Positions 27,317-37,383 of a stretch of 64,000 nucleotides of DNA are shown piece by piece. The DNA is from Ureibacillus thermophilus (lineage in GTDB: Bacteria; Bacillota; Bacilli; Bacillales_A; Planococcaceae). The stretch's first letter is position 1. Every line of letters starts with the position of its first letter. The DNA lies in NCBI RefSeq assembly GCF_004331915.1, contig NZ_CP036528.1, positions 224,906 through 288,905 on the forward strand, read 5' to 3'. A model generated the notes under the pieces. The model ran no database searches, was not told the DNA's origin, and saw only the letters and a list, made by a program, of their open reading frames with translations. A program made the translations under genes and the position numbers.

Positions 27317-28228
27317 TTAAAAGATATATCCGACCAACAATCCAGCCGATAATAAGAAGCAAAAAATCGTATTCGTCATGGCTGTGGATTTCATGGCCAC
27401 TTTCATAAATTGCGGTTCCTTCTCACCTTTTTGGAAACCTTTGATAGCATCCACCGGTTTTTTCACACTTAAGAACACCACCAATGCCCAAGGGCTGATG
27501 CTTCCAGCCGCCACTAATCCGATAATCCAAAGATAGGAGATGACAAAGGCGAACGCCAATAACCGCACCGCATTTTTCCGTCCGATTAAAATGGCCAGCG
27601 TTTTTCTGCCGCCCCGCTTATCTTCCTCAATATCCCGAATGTTGTTCGACATATTGATCCCGCCGACTAATATCCCTGATGGAATGGAAAGAAGAAAAGC
27701 AAGAGACGTAATTTCCCCGGTTTGAATAAAATACGCGATCAATACGAATGCGGTTCCCATCAACGCCCCCGCAAACAGTTCTCCAAATGGGGTATAAGCG
27801 ATTGGCAGCGGGCCACCCGTATATAAATATCCTACCGCCATGCCAAATGCACCAATTGCTACCAGCCACCAGCTGGAATTGGCGCAAATGTATACACCGA
27901 TGATAGCAGCCAGCACATATAAAAGAATCGCTACCATCAATACATTTTTCGGCTTCAAGCCATGGCGGACGATTCCTCCACCAATCCCCACCGATTCTTC
28001 CGTATCGAGACCACGTTTGAAATCGTAATATTCGTTAAATAAATTGGTTGCGATTTGGAGGCAGAGACATGCAACCATCATCGCCAAAAACAGCAACCAA
28101 TCAATCTTCGCATCATAAAGTGCCATGACCGTCCCCAAAATGACCGGTGCAAAAGTGGCCGTCAATGTATGCGGGCGGGTCATTTGCCACATCAGTTTTA
28201 ATGACGAGATCTCTTTTTCCTTTTCCAT
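27317..28228 (-). CDS. menA: 1,4-dihydroxy-2-naphthoate polyprenyltransferase
   Basis: UbiA-family membrane prenyltransferase that attaches the isoprenoid chain to DHNA in menaquinone synthesis. It has about eight to nine membrane segments. The first Asp-rich motif is NLFNEYYDFKRGLD and the second is NNIRDIEEDKRGGRKTLA, both prenyl-pyrophosphate/Mg sites. The upstream ATG 28240 abuts AAAAGG with no spacing, while AAAGGATG stands about 9 nt before ATG 28228, so I take the latter. The gene stands alone. Confidence 0.95.
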   Translation of the reverse strand: MEKEKEISSLKLMWQMTRPHTLTATFAPVILGTVMALYDAKIDWLLFLAMMVACLCLQIATNLFNEYYDFKRGLDTEESVGIGGGIVRHGLKPKNVLMVAILLYVLAAIIGVYICANSSWWLVAIGAFGMAVGYLYTGGPLPIAYTPFGELFAGALMGTAFVLIAYFIQTGEITSLAFLLSIPSGILVGGINMSNNIRDIEEDKRGGRKTLAILIGRKNAVRLLAFAFVISYLWIIGLVAAGSISPWALVVFLSVKKPVDAIKGFQKGEKEPQFMKVAMKSTAMTNTIFCFLLSAGLLVGYIF

Positions 28229-28345
28229 AAATGATTTCATCCTTTTCAGAAAATGTTGCTATTCCAATTCAGAAACCATTATAACAAATTCTGCAGATCC
28301 TTCGCTCCCACAGTGGAAAAAATCCATTAATCCGGCATGAAAAGA

Positions 28346-28367
28346 AGCCCACTTTCTTAGTGGACTT
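28346..28367 (-). terminator. Terminator of the GNAT gene
   Basis: AGTCCACT and AGTGGGCT arms around TAAGAA on the reverse strand, followed by TCTTTT. Confidence 0.75.
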
Positions 28368-28372
28368 GCGAT

Positions 28373-29248
28373 TCACCCATAAGCATAAAAATCAATTTGC
28401 AGCCGTTTTTGAAAACCTGCCTTTAAATACACCGATAATGCTTCTTCATTCTCCATTTCCACTTCGAGCAGAACCTGTTGTTCCCCGCTCTGATACGCAA
28501 AATCTTTCGCCCATCCTAATAAAGCGGTCGCAACCCCTTTCCGCTGATGACGTGGATGAACCGCCAAAGAAGTGATCCATTGGCTCATTCCATCTTTTGC
28601 TGTCGTTAATGTTCCAACCACTTCTCCATCCAACTCCGCAACCCAAATGACTCTTCCCGGGACACTCGTATTCATTTCAATCAATTCAACTGTTTCATCC
28701 CGTAGATCCCCAAAAGTTTCCCTGAAAATTTCAATGAGCGGCTCCAAGTCGGTCGACTCATTATAGGGTCTTATGTGTACGGAATGATTCATCTCCGTTT
28801 CTTCCGCCGCCGCTTCAAAAGTCGCTTCCGAAAAGCTGTATGTATATCCGTAGTTTTCGATGATCTTTCTTGCATACAAGTCTTTTTCATTCAGCGCCAC
28901 CAGTTCGCCAACCGCTTGTCTGTCTTTAAACGCTTTCGATAACAAGCTGAGCAATGCATCCTCTATACCCGTTTTTCTGTACATTGGATCCACAAGCATT
29001 GACCATTCATAAGTATCCAGGCCAATCTTGTCCACCGCTGTAATGACGCCGACCAAATGATTGGTGACTTCATCATATGCCAAGATACAAAAGCCCTTGC
29101 TGAAGGGTTTATTTAATACAGATAAATTTAATGCATAGGAATAATCCAAATGGTCAATTTCCATTCCGAATCCGGACAAACTTTTTATTTCTTGAAAGGT
29201 TTCTTCATCAATCGGCAACGAGGCAGTCATAAAAGCAATGTTCATCAT
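28373..29248 (-). CDS. GNAT-family N-acetyltransferase with two GNAT folds
   Basis: 291-aa protein. The C-terminal half (about residues 145-291) is a complete GNAT domain with the acetyl-CoA loop VHPRHQRKGVATALLGW (motif A, R/Q-x-x-G-x-A). The N-terminal half (~1-140) has a GNAT-like sheet with VDPMYRKTGIEDALLSLL, a diverged motif A that may not bind acetyl-CoA. This tandem layout is common in Bacillales. The substrate is unknown and neighbours do not indicate one. Confidence 0.85.
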   Translation of the reverse strand: MMNIAFMTASLPIDEETFQEIKSLSGFGMEIDHLDYSYALNLSVLNKPFSKGFCILAYDEVTNHLVGVITAVDKIGLDTYEWSMLVDPMYRKTGIEDALLSLLSKAFKDRQAVGELVALNEKDLYARKIIENYGYTYSFSEATFEAAAEETEMNHSVHIRPYNESTDLEPLIEIFRETFGDLRDETVELIEMNTSVPGRVIWVAELDGEVVGTLTTAKDGMSQWITSLAVHPRHQRKGVATALLGWAKDFAYQSGEQQVLLEVEMENEEALSVYLKAGFQKRLQIDFYAYG

Positions 29249-29395
29249 AAAGTGCTCCGTTCTATTTCATCATCCTTTAAACATTTTAGACAAAGCACCC
29301 GCACACTGCAATAAGCATAGCCACATTCCCATAAATTACGTGATTCACTGGTTTTCCCCTTCCACCCTTTCCCAATAATAAGAAAGCTGCCTCAT

Positions 29396-31219
29396 TTAAG
29401 AGACAGCCCCCTTTGATTGTTTTAGCATATTGGCATAAATCCCGTTCTTTTCGATCAACTCCTGTTGTGAGCCGGCCTCCGCTATTTTTCCTTCCCTCAT
29501 GACGAACACCATATCTGCATGACGGACCGTGTTCAACCGATGGGCAATGACGAAGCTTGTGCGTCCTTTCATCAGCTCTTCCAAGGCTTCTTGGATTTTC
29601 TTTTCCGTCACTGTGTCGATGCTACTTGTCGCTTCATCCAATAACAAAATTGCAGGATTTGCTAAAAATGCTCTTGCAATCGATAACAATTGTTTTTGAC
29701 CTTGCGAAATTTCACTACCATCCGCTTTTAACACCGTGTCATAGCCTTTTGACAACTTCATAATGAAATCATGAGCATTGGCTTTTTTCGCCGCTTCCAC
29801 CACTTCTTCATCCGTTGCATCCAGTCTTCCATAGCGGATGTTTTCACGGACTGTGGCTTCAAATAAAAACGGATCTTGCAGCACAAATGCCATTTGACGT
29901 CTAAGGGTGGAACGCTTAAATTCCCGAATATTATGTCCATCAATCAATATTTCGCCGCTTGTTGCATCATAAAGACGGGCAATTAACATCATCGTTGTCG
30001 TTTTGCCGGCACCGGTTGGACCAACGAACGCCACCGTTTGACCTGGAGTGACATGAAAATTCAAATTTTGCAGAGTGTCGGATTTGTCATATTGAAAAGA
30101 GACTTGTCGAAATTCTACCTCTCCGCGAATTCGATAATTTTCGGGAAGATTCCCTCCGTCATCTTCCACTTTCTCATCCATAATGGAAAATACCCGTTCC
30201 GCCCCTGCTATGGCAGACAATACCGTATTGATTTGGTTTGCCAATTCATTTAACGGGCGGGTAAATTGACGGGCATATTCTGTAAAAATGACAATGGTTC
30301 CAATGGTCACCCATCCATGATAGGCGAAAATCCCGCCAATTCCAGCGATAATCGCAAAACTGATATTATTCAGGAAGTTAAAGACTTTAGGAATATAGCC
30401 GGAATATACGAGCGCCCAAAACCCGACATTTTTCAATCGTTTGCTTTTTTCATAAAATTCCTGCTTCACATCTTCTTCCTGAGAAAAAGCTTTCACAATG
30501 GTTTGCCCAGAAATCGTCTCTTCAATCATGCCGTTTAAATCGCCCAGCGCCGCTTGCTGTTCTTTAAAAAGTTTCCCTGTTCTTTTCGTAATCCATCGCA
30601 TAGCAAAGAACATCAGCGGAATAACAATCATGGTAATGAGCGTCAAAATCGGACTTAAATAAAGCATGACAATGATGGTGCCTACAAAGGTTAAGATGCT
30701 TGAAAACACTTGAATAAACGAAGAGTTCAATGTCGTGCTCACCGTTTCAATGTCATTCGTTATGCGGCTCATTATTTGTCCATGCTGCCTTTTAGCAAAA
30801 TAGGACACCGGAAGCTTCAGCAAATGATTGAAGGCGCCTGCTCTCATTTTGTACACGGTGTTTTGGGCAATGCCAACCATCCAATAGTTTTGCATAAACA
30901 ATGTCACTGCATAGGCAGCGTAAATGCCAATGAGCAGCAGAATGACTGGAAGGATGCCTTGAAATTCTTTCGGGATGACGAATTTATCAATCATATAGCC
31001 AATTAAATAAGGGCCCAGCAACCCTAAAAGGGAACTGATAATGACCATGATGAAAACAACAATTAATAATCCCCTTTGTTCATCTACAAGTTTCCAAATG
31101 CGAAGAAGGGTTTTCTTCCAATCGTTTGCACGCGGACCCTTCTTTTTGCGAGATTGTTTTAAATCTTCCTTTGTCAAAACCGGCTCATAGCCAAAAGGTT
31201 TTTTCATCGTTCCCATCAT
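29396..31219 (-). CDS. yfiC: Heterodimeric ABC exporter subunit with consensus Walker B (YfiC-like)
   Basis: 607-aa half-transporter: an N-terminal extension (KKPFGYEPVLTKEDL), six membrane helices (~55-350) and a C-terminal nucleotide-binding domain. Walker A is GPTGAGKTTTM and Walker B is LLLDEATSSID with the catalytic Glu. The signature is ISQGQKQLLS, not SGGQ. That asymmetry with the partner subunit is the mark of a heterodimeric multidrug-type exporter. The ATG overlaps the stop of the 575-aa subunit as ATGA. Sizes match the Bacillus YfiB/YfiC pair. Confidence 0.88.
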   Translation of the reverse strand: MMGTMKKPFGYEPVLTKEDLKQSRKKKGPRANDWKKTLLRIWKLVDEQRGLLIVVFIMVIISSLLGLLGPYLIGYMIDKFVIPKEFQGILPVILLLIGIYAAYAVTLFMQNYWMVGIAQNTVYKMRAGAFNHLLKLPVSYFAKRQHGQIMSRITNDIETVSTTLNSSFIQVFSSILTFVGTIIVMLYLSPILTLITMIVIPLMFFAMRWITKRTGKLFKEQQAALGDLNGMIEETISGQTIVKAFSQEEDVKQEFYEKSKRLKNVGFWALVYSGYIPKVFNFLNNISFAIIAGIGGIFAYHGWVTIGTIVIFTEYARQFTRPLNELANQINTVLSAIAGAERVFSIMDEKVEDDGGNLPENYRIRGEVEFRQVSFQYDKSDTLQNLNFHVTPGQTVAFVGPTGAGKTTTMMLIARLYDATSGEILIDGHNIREFKRSTLRRQMAFVLQDPFLFEATVRENIRYGRLDATDEEVVEAAKKANAHDFIMKLSKGYDTVLKADGSEISQGQKQLLSIARAFLANPAILLLDEATSSIDTVTEKKIQEALEELMKGRTSFVIAHRLNTVRHADMVFVMREGKIAEAGSQQELIEKNGIYANMLKQSKGAVS

Positions 31220-32943
31220 TCATCACCTACCTGTTCCTCTTGGGAGTGGGCAATTTGCTGATAAAGTTCGCTTGATTGCATTAATTCTTCATGGGTTCCG
31301 ATTGCGCTGATCTTTCCTTCATCCAACAATAAAATGCGATCGGCCCCTTTCGCTGTATGGATTTTCTGCGTTACAACAAGCATTGTCGCCTTCGTACCTT
31401 TGAGGGCTTCCCATAGCGCCGCCTCCGTTTTAACATCCAACGCACTTGTACTATCATCCAGTATTAAAATTTGCGGTTTTCGAATCAGTGCTCTCGCAAT
31501 GGACAACCGCTGCTTTTGACCGCCAGATAAGTTGACGCCCTTCTGCCCTACCATGGTGTCATATCCTTCTGGAAAAGCGGAAATGGTCTCATGAATTTGC
31601 GACCTCTTTGCGGCAGCCACCACTTCATCAAACGCCGCCTCCCGTTTCCCCCATTTCACATTGTCTTCAATGGTTCCGGTAAAGAGCAGCGATTTTTGTG
31701 GTACATAGCCAATCATGCTGCGCAATTTCTTCAACGGCCATTCTTTAATATCCTTGCCGTCGACTAAAATCTCACCCTTCGTCGGCTCAAAAAAACGGGG
31801 AATTAGGCTGAGCAATGTCGATTTTCCTGAACCTGTCGCCCCCATAATCGCCAATTTTTCACCTTTTTTCACGTCAAAGGTAATGTCTTGTAGAACGGGC
31901 TTTTTAGTATTTGGATAGATGAAGGATACCTCTTTAAAACTAATTGCACCAATCTCGGCTGAAACCTTTTCTTCTTTTAGTCCATCCGCCTTTTCCATCC
32001 CCTCTTCCATAATTAAAATTTCCGCCATCCGCTCACTGGAAGCTTTCGCACGGGAAAAACTGTTTAAAATAAAGGCAAACATGCCGAAGTATCCCGTAAT
32101 CCGCAAGGCATAGTTCACCACTGCCACCATTTCCCCGACTTGTGCGCGATTCATGCTGATTTCCTTCGCCCCATACCAAATAGCAAAAAGCAAGCTCACA
32201 TTCAGCACGAAAGCCATTAAGGGCATCATCAGTTCCATCGTTCTTAAAGCTTTCATCGTGTCCACTTTCAAATCTTCAGCCACCTGATGAAATTTTTTCA
32301 TTTCGTAATGATTTCTCATAAAAGCCTTCACTAAGTAAATGGCCTGCAAGCTCTCCTGCAATGCCCGGTTCAGCTTGTCCATGCGCCGCTGCACTTCACT
32401 AAAAAGAAAGCTTCCTTTTTTCACAATCACATATAAAAAGATGGCTAAAATGGGCGTTCCGATCATTAACATCAACGCCATCTCGGCATTAACAAAAAAC
32501 GCCATCATTAAGCTCAAGACAACTGATAACGGCGCGCGAAGCATAATGCGTAAACTCATAAATAAAACACTTTGAACTTGCTGCACATCACTGGTCAACC
32601 TCGTTATTAAACTGGATGTCGGATATTTTAGATAAATCGCCATGGAAAAGGATTGAATTTTGCTAAATAGAGCGTTTCTTAAATCAAAAGCAAAACTTTG
32701 GGCTACATGAGCCGAATAATATGTATTGAAAATCCCGCTCGCAAAGGCGATGAGCGAAATCCCGATCAATAGGCCTCCCCATAAAGAAATAACATGCAAA
32801 TCTTTTAATATAATTCCATCGTCAATAATCTTTGAAATGATTAACGGCTGTACCAATTCAGCAGCCAGTTCCACCAACATAAGGACAAGTGCGCATATGG
32901 CATACCATTTATATGGCTTTACATAACTTAACACGACTTTCAC
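31216..32943 (-). CDS. yfiB: Heterodimeric ABC exporter subunit with degenerate Walker B (YfiB-like)
   Basis: 575-aa half-transporter, first of the pair. It has six membrane helices followed by the ATPase domain: Walker A GATGSGKSTLL, canonical signature LSGGQKQRLSIARAL and Walker B ILILDDSTSALD. The residue after the Walker B Asp is Asp instead of Glu, so this subunit's Walker A/B together with the partner's SQGQ signature builds the degenerate ATP site. The start is GTG 32943. Substrate is unknown; drug or lipid export is the usual role. Confidence 0.88.
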   Translation of the reverse strand: MKVVLSYVKPYKWYAICALVLMLVELAAELVQPLIISKIIDDGIILKDLHVISLWGGLLIGISLIAFASGIFNTYYSAHVAQSFAFDLRNALFSKIQSFSMAIYLKYPTSSLITRLTSDVQQVQSVLFMSLRIMLRAPLSVVLSLMMAFFVNAEMALMLMIGTPILAIFLYVIVKKGSFLFSEVQRRMDKLNRALQESLQAIYLVKAFMRNHYEMKKFHQVAEDLKVDTMKALRTMELMMPLMAFVLNVSLLFAIWYGAKEISMNRAQVGEMVAVVNYALRITGYFGMFAFILNSFSRAKASSERMAEILIMEEGMEKADGLKEEKVSAEIGAISFKEVSFIYPNTKKPVLQDITFDVKKGEKLAIMGATGSGKSTLLSLIPRFFEPTKGEILVDGKDIKEWPLKKLRSMIGYVPQKSLLFTGTIEDNVKWGKREAAFDEVVAAAKRSQIHETISAFPEGYDTMVGQKGVNLSGGQKQRLSIARALIRKPQILILDDSTSALDVKTEAALWEALKGTKATMLVVTQKIHTAKGADRILLLDEGKISAIGTHEELMQSSELYQQIAHSQEEQVGDE

Positions 32944-32967
32944 AAACCCACCCCAATCTGAGAGACT

Positions 32968-33885
32968 CTACGAATCTGTTTGATCGTATTTTTCTGCTTT
33001 CTCGCTGGCCACAGAAATCCATGTGACGCATGTTAACATAAGAAAAATTCCAATGACTTGCCAAAAACCAAAAGAGGTTGAAAAGGCAACGACAGAAATG
33101 ACCATAGCCGTCAATGGCTCCATTGTTGATAAAATACTTGTCAACACAGGACGGATGTATTTCATGCTGCTCAAAAACAAAACAAATGCAATCGTACTAA
33201 AGAAAACAATTGATGCCATGATCAGAAAAATCTTCATATCTGCAAGCAATATCCATTCATCGCTTTGCCAGATAAACGTTCCCATTCCTAAAACGATACC
33301 GCCAATCAACATACCCCATCCCACGATAAGCAAAACTCCCCATTCACTCATCAAATGAACAGGATATAAAGTATAAATGGCAAAAGTAAATCCTAAAATC
33401 AGCCCCCAAAATAACGCCTCTTTACTGACTAGCAGCTCATCAAACTGAACATTCGTTAATAAGAAAAATAACCCGACCAGTGTTCCAATAATCCCGATGA
33501 CTTGATACTTTGGCGGCCACATTCGTACTTTAATAGAAGTATACGCAACAATGAAAATTGGTCCTAAAAACTGGAGCAGTGTGGCAAAGACCGCATTGCT
33601 CTCTTGAATCGTTCTGGTAAACGAATACTGAAGCCCAAGCATTCCAGCAATACTGTATATCAATAATTGCCTACCCCAACATTTCGATTTCCACACTTCC
33701 AAAACCGGTTTCTTTGTCAGCTGCAAAAATCCTAAAATGGCGATTCCTGCAACAAGCAAACGAACGGTCAGTAAAAAATTCACCGTCATGCCTGAATGTT
33801 TCAACACCCACTCTGTTAATGGCCCTGTTGTTCCCCAAAGCATGGCACCGGTGACAATCAATATGATTCCTTTGAAATGTTTCAT
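32968..33885 (-). CDS. EamA-family (DMT superfamily) transporter
   Basis: 305-aa membrane protein with ten predicted segments in two EamA repeats (about 8-140 and 150-290). MLWGTTGPLTEWVLKHSG and the second-repeat end LSTMEPLTAMVISVVAF are typical. The family exports metabolites such as amino acids or drugs; no substrate can be inferred. The gene lies just upstream of and in the same orientation as the yfiBC-like operon (24-bp gap), so co-transcription is possible. Confidence 0.85.
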   Translation of the reverse strand: MKHFKGIILIVTGAMLWGTTGPLTEWVLKHSGMTVNFLLTVRLLVAGIAILGFLQLTKKPVLEVWKSKCWGRQLLIYSIAGMLGLQYSFTRTIQESNAVFATLLQFLGPIFIVAYTSIKVRMWPPKYQVIGIIGTLVGLFFLLTNVQFDELLVSKEALFWGLILGFTFAIYTLYPVHLMSEWGVLLIVGWGMLIGGIVLGMGTFIWQSDEWILLADMKIFLIMASIVFFSTIAFVLFLSSMKYIRPVLTSILSTMEPLTAMVISVVAFSTSFGFWQVIGIFLMLTCVTWISVASEKAEKYDQTDS

Positions 33886-34070
33886 CTTTTTACTTCCTTT
33901 TCAATAATTCCAAGGTTTAAAATACTACATTTTAACACCAATATGATACTAAAGTAATATTAATGATTTTTTTATAAAAATGATTGACTTACTATAGTGA
34001 CGATTTCCTTAAAATTATTTATAATAATTTAATGGTATAAAATAACGATATGCAAGGAGCAGGAATTGTA

Positions 34071-36083
34071 ATGAATGTTAACCTAACACAAAGCTGTGAA
34101 GAAAATATGCTGATAAAAACTCCTTTCCCTACCTTTGCATTAAATCAAAATGGACAAGTAATAATTTGGAACCCAGCATGCGAACAATATTTTGGATATA
34201 CAAAACAAGACTTTCAGAGCACCGATTCCTTAAAGGATCAATTATTTTCTACTTTAACTGAAAATGAGTGGCAACGCATATTGAATGCTCAGGAATACAT
34301 TCGAATCAATAATATACAATTAATTCACAAAAATGAAACGCTCAGCAAAGCGAACTTCATTATTATTCCATGTTTAATCAATAATGAGCATTCAATTATT
34401 TTTTATTGCTTGCCACAGGAAGATTTTTTTACTATTGGCGAAACGGAACAGGAATTGCTAGATTTGAAAAATGGTCTGCTTTCAACCTTTATGACCGTAA
34501 CTTTAGACCATGAAGGATTCATTATTAGCTGCAATCCATTGTTTTTAAAAACAAGCAAATGGACGCCAAAACGGGTATTAAGAAAAAGCTTTTGGCAACT
34601 TTTTCCTGAAGATGAAGAAAGCCAGCAAATTGCTGATACAATTTGGAACACTATTTCAAAAGGTAAAATATGGAAAGGGGATGTGCAAAAAAAGAAAAAA
34701 ACCGGCGAAACCTATTGGGTTCATTTAACAGCCATTCCTACTTCATCCCCAAATGAAGATGATTTTCATTACTTTTTAATTGAGCAAGATATTACAAATG
34801 AAAAAGAAATGCAACAAAAGCTGGAAAAAATCGCATACATTGATGCCGAAACAGGTTTAATGAATGTACACCGTTTAGAAAGCATTGTAAAAGAAATGAT
34901 TGAAGAAAAACAAAATTTTTATTTTGTTTACTTAAGCATTGACAAATTCTACACACTCAAAGAACTGCATAATATGGAAGTGGAAAATAACTTCATCTTA
35001 GAATTTACAAAACGCTTAAAAATATATTTCCAAGATAGCGTACTTGCCCGTGTAAATGAAAGTGATTTTGTGGTGATTACACCTCTTGGAGAGTGGTTTA
35101 TTCAAGAATTTTTATCATATTTAAAACAAAACCCGATTTATATTGGACACCGTGCAATGCCAATTACCGTAAGCGGCGGAATCACCCGTTCACCGCAAGA
35201 TCAATCTAACTTTACCCAATTAATGAACGCTTCCCTTTTAATCATATCTGAAGTTCGCCAAGCAGGCGGAGATAATATTTTATCTCTTTCTGAATCTACG
35301 CATAAAAAATTAAACCGCAAATCCATGATCGAAAAACGTTTGCTTCTTGCCCTAGACCAACGGAATTTAAAAGTATTGTATCAACCGCAAGTTGATTTAA
35401 AAACCGGAAAAATTTATGCAGTTGAAGCTTTCGTCAGATGGGAAGATGAGGAAATCGGCGTTGTGAACCCGGACGAATTAATTCCAATAGCAGAAGAATC
35501 AGGGTTAATCAACAATATCGGGTCTTTTATGATTGAAGAAGCTTGCAAACAGGCAGCTGAATGGCTTCGTCAAGGCCTTGAATTAAAAGTGGGCATTAAT
35601 ATGTCCGTACGGGAATTTAGAGATAAAAACATGGCGAAATTCATCTTAGATACATTGGTGAAAACCGGCTGCCCAGCTCATCTTATTCAATTGGAAATTA
35701 CTGAGAAATTCGCGTTAGAGGCAGAAGCGGAAACATCCATCATTCAACAAATGCGTACATTGGAAGAGCAAGGCATCACCTTTGTACTAGACGACTTCGG
35801 AACAGGATATGCCTCCTTCCGATACATGCAACTCTTGCCAATTCAAATTCTAAAAATTGATCAAATGTATATTCAATCCCTTACAAAATCAGAAAAAACG
35901 CAGCGTTTAATCAACGGCATTGTCCATTTTGGAAAATCCATGAACTTGACGGTGCTTGCAGAAGGGGTTGAAACGGAAGAACAAAAACAATTATTAGAGC
36001 AATATAATTGCGACGCGATTCAAGGTTACTTAATCAGCAAACCGGTCACAGCAGATAAAATATCGAAACTTTTAACCAACTAA
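34071..36083 (+). CDS. PAS-PAS-GGDEF(degenerate)-EAL protein, probable c-di-GMP phosphodiesterase
   Basis: About 670 aa, no membrane segment. Two PAS domains (~15-115 and ~140-255) precede a GGDEF-fold domain (~265-415) whose active-site loop reads RVNESDF instead of GGDEF, so it should not make c-di-GMP. The EAL domain (~425-668) keeps the catalytic set: VEAFVRW (EAL as EAF), INMSVREF, LEITEKF, LDDFGTGYASF, KIDQMYI, AEGVETEEQ and QGYLISKP. It is probably an active phosphodiesterase regulated by its PAS/GGDEF modules. ATG 34071 is preferred over 34050 because AAGGAG and AGGA sites lie between them. Confidence 0.9.
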   Translation: MNVNLTQSCEENMLIKTPFPTFALNQNGQVIIWNPACEQYFGYTKQDFQSTDSLKDQLFSTLTENEWQRILNAQEYIRINNIQLIHKNETLSKANFIIIPCLINNEHSIIFYCLPQEDFFTIGETEQELLDLKNGLLSTFMTVTLDHEGFIISCNPLFLKTSKWTPKRVLRKSFWQLFPEDEESQQIADTIWNTISKGKIWKGDVQKKKKTGETYWVHLTAIPTSSPNEDDFHYFLIEQDITNEKEMQQKLEKIAYIDAETGLMNVHRLESIVKEMIEEKQNFYFVYLSIDKFYTLKELHNMEVENNFILEFTKRLKIYFQDSVLARVNESDFVVITPLGEWFIQEFLSYLKQNPIYIGHRAMPITVSGGITRSPQDQSNFTQLMNASLLIISEVRQAGGDNILSLSESTHKKLNRKSMIEKRLLLALDQRNLKVLYQPQVDLKTGKIYAVEAFVRWEDEEIGVVNPDELIPIAEESGLINNIGSFMIEEACKQAAEWLRQGLELKVGINMSVREFRDKNMAKFILDTLVKTGCPAHLIQLEITEKFALEAEAETSIIQQMRTLEEQGITFVLDDFGTGYASFRYMQLLPIQILKIDQMYIQSLTKSEKTQRLINGIVHFGKSMNLTVLAEGVETEEQKQLLEQYNCDAIQGYLISKPVTADKISKLLTN

Positions 36084-36085
36084 CG

Positions 36086-36124
36086 AAAAAAGGCTACTCT
36101 AAAACCCCTTGAGTAGCCTTTTTC
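36086..36124. terminator. Bidirectional terminator after the EAL gene
   Basis: AAGGCTACTC and GAGTAGCCTT arms flanked by A- and T-runs, serving the convergent thrE-like pair too. Confidence 0.9.
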
Positions 36125-36131
36125 TAATGTT

Positions 36132-36611
36132 TTATTGCCGTCTTTTATTTCTTATAAACGATTGCATGGAAGTAAGACTTTTCTTCATAAATTTTAAGGA
36201 CAATTGAAAAATCACTTCAGAAAACACAATTCCCATGGCAATAGCTCCTGAAATTAAAAACGCCCGAATGCCTGTCTCAAGCCCTAGCATATAATTTTGC
36301 TCGACAAAATAACGCATCGTATTGTACGCCAGACCTCCAGGCACAAGCGGGATAATCCCTGAAACGATAAATACAATCATCGGCGTCTTTAGTCTTCTGG
36401 CATACATTTGAGCACAAACAGCCACCACAAAAGCCCCTAAAAAGGAAGCGATGACTTCCGTTAATTGGGATTCTAAAGCAATATAATAAATCATCCATCC
36501 AACCGCACCGACTAAGCCGCAATAAGGAATAGCTTTCACCGGTGCATTGAAAATAACGCAAAGACTTGCAGTTGCAAGAAAACTGAAAAAAAGTTGAATC
36601 AAATATTCCAT
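36132..36611 (-). CDS. Threonine/serine exporter ThrE-type, C-terminal half subunit (YjjB-like)
   Basis: 159-aa membrane protein with about five segments, corresponding to the C-terminal transmembrane half of ThrE (YjjB/DUF3815-type). GLVGAVGWMIYYIAL and IVSGIIPLVPGGLAYNTMRYF are the recognisable motifs. It lies 13 bp downstream of the N-terminal-half gene, so the exporter is made as two chains. The family exports small amino acids; the specific substrate is inferred. Confidence 0.87.
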   Translation of the reverse strand: MEYLIQLFFSFLATASLCVIFNAPVKAIPYCGLVGAVGWMIYYIALESQLTEVIASFLGAFVVAVCAQMYARRLKTPMIVFIVSGIIPLVPGGLAYNTMRYFVEQNYMLGLETGIRAFLISGAIAMGIVFSEVIFQLSLKFMKKSLTSMQSFIRNKRRQ

Positions 36612-36624
36612 ATCCTATTACTCC

Positions 36625-37383
36625 TCAATGAAATGCCACGACCACCGCTACTCCTGAACCAATGGCAAAAGCTGTTAAAAACGCTTCCGTACCTTTCGCA
36701 ATGCCTGCCGTTAAATGCCCTGCCATTAAATCCCGAACTGCATTTGTAATTAAAATCCCCGGTACAAGCGGCATCACTCCACTGATAATAATTTTATCGA
36801 GCTCGTTCCCATATCCAAATCGAACTGCCACATACGCTACAAGTGCGGCCACAAAGGAAGCAAAGAATTCCGAGAAAAATTTTACTTTGGATAAGTGCTG
36901 AATTAATAGCAATGCTAGGTACCCTGCTCCACCGGCCAAAAAGGCAGCAGGCATATCAAACCATGCCCCTCTAAACAGAATCATGAAGCATGCACTAGAA
37001 ACTGCAGACATAAGAATCTGCAACCAAATTGGTAAAAAATAATTCGTTTTTTGAATCAAACTTAACTCGTCATAGGCCTCTTCTAATGTTATTATTTTAA
37101 GTGTAAGTTTTCTAGAAACATTATTAACTTTCGCAATTTTATGCAAATCGGTAATGCGGTTTGAAATCGATATAATTTTCGTTTTTTGTTGTTCACCAAG
37201 GGAAAGAATGATCCCCGTTGGCGTTACATAACTTTGGGCATCTAAGTTTTGGGAGCGAGCCATTCTGAGCATTGTATCCTCAACTCTATAAGTTTCAGCA
37301 CCGCTTTCCATCATAATTTGTCCTGCGAGTAATAAACAATCTAGCGCCAAGTCATCGTTCTTTTCGTTCTTTTCATAACCCAT
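36625..37383 (-). CDS. Threonine/serine exporter ThrE-type, N-terminal half subunit (YjjP-like)
   Basis: 252-aa protein with a cytoplasmic N-terminal domain carrying the family motif LLAGQIMMESGAETYRVEDTM, followed by about five membrane segments including SGVMPLVPGILITNAVRDLM. It pairs with the downstream 159-aa subunit. It is divergent from pdaC. The split form is normal for Firmicutes. Confidence 0.87.
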   Translation of the reverse strand: MGYEKNEKNDDLALDCLLLAGQIMMESGAETYRVEDTMLRMARSQNLDAQSYVTPTGIILSLGEQQKTKIISISNRITDLHKIAKVNNVSRKLTLKIITLEEAYDELSLIQKTNYFLPIWLQILMSAVSSACFMILFRGAWFDMPAAFLAGGAGYLALLLIQHLSKVKFFSEFFASFVAALVAYVAVRFGYGNELDKIIISGVMPLVPGILITNAVRDLMAGHLTAGIAKGTEAFLTAFAIGSGVAVVVAFH

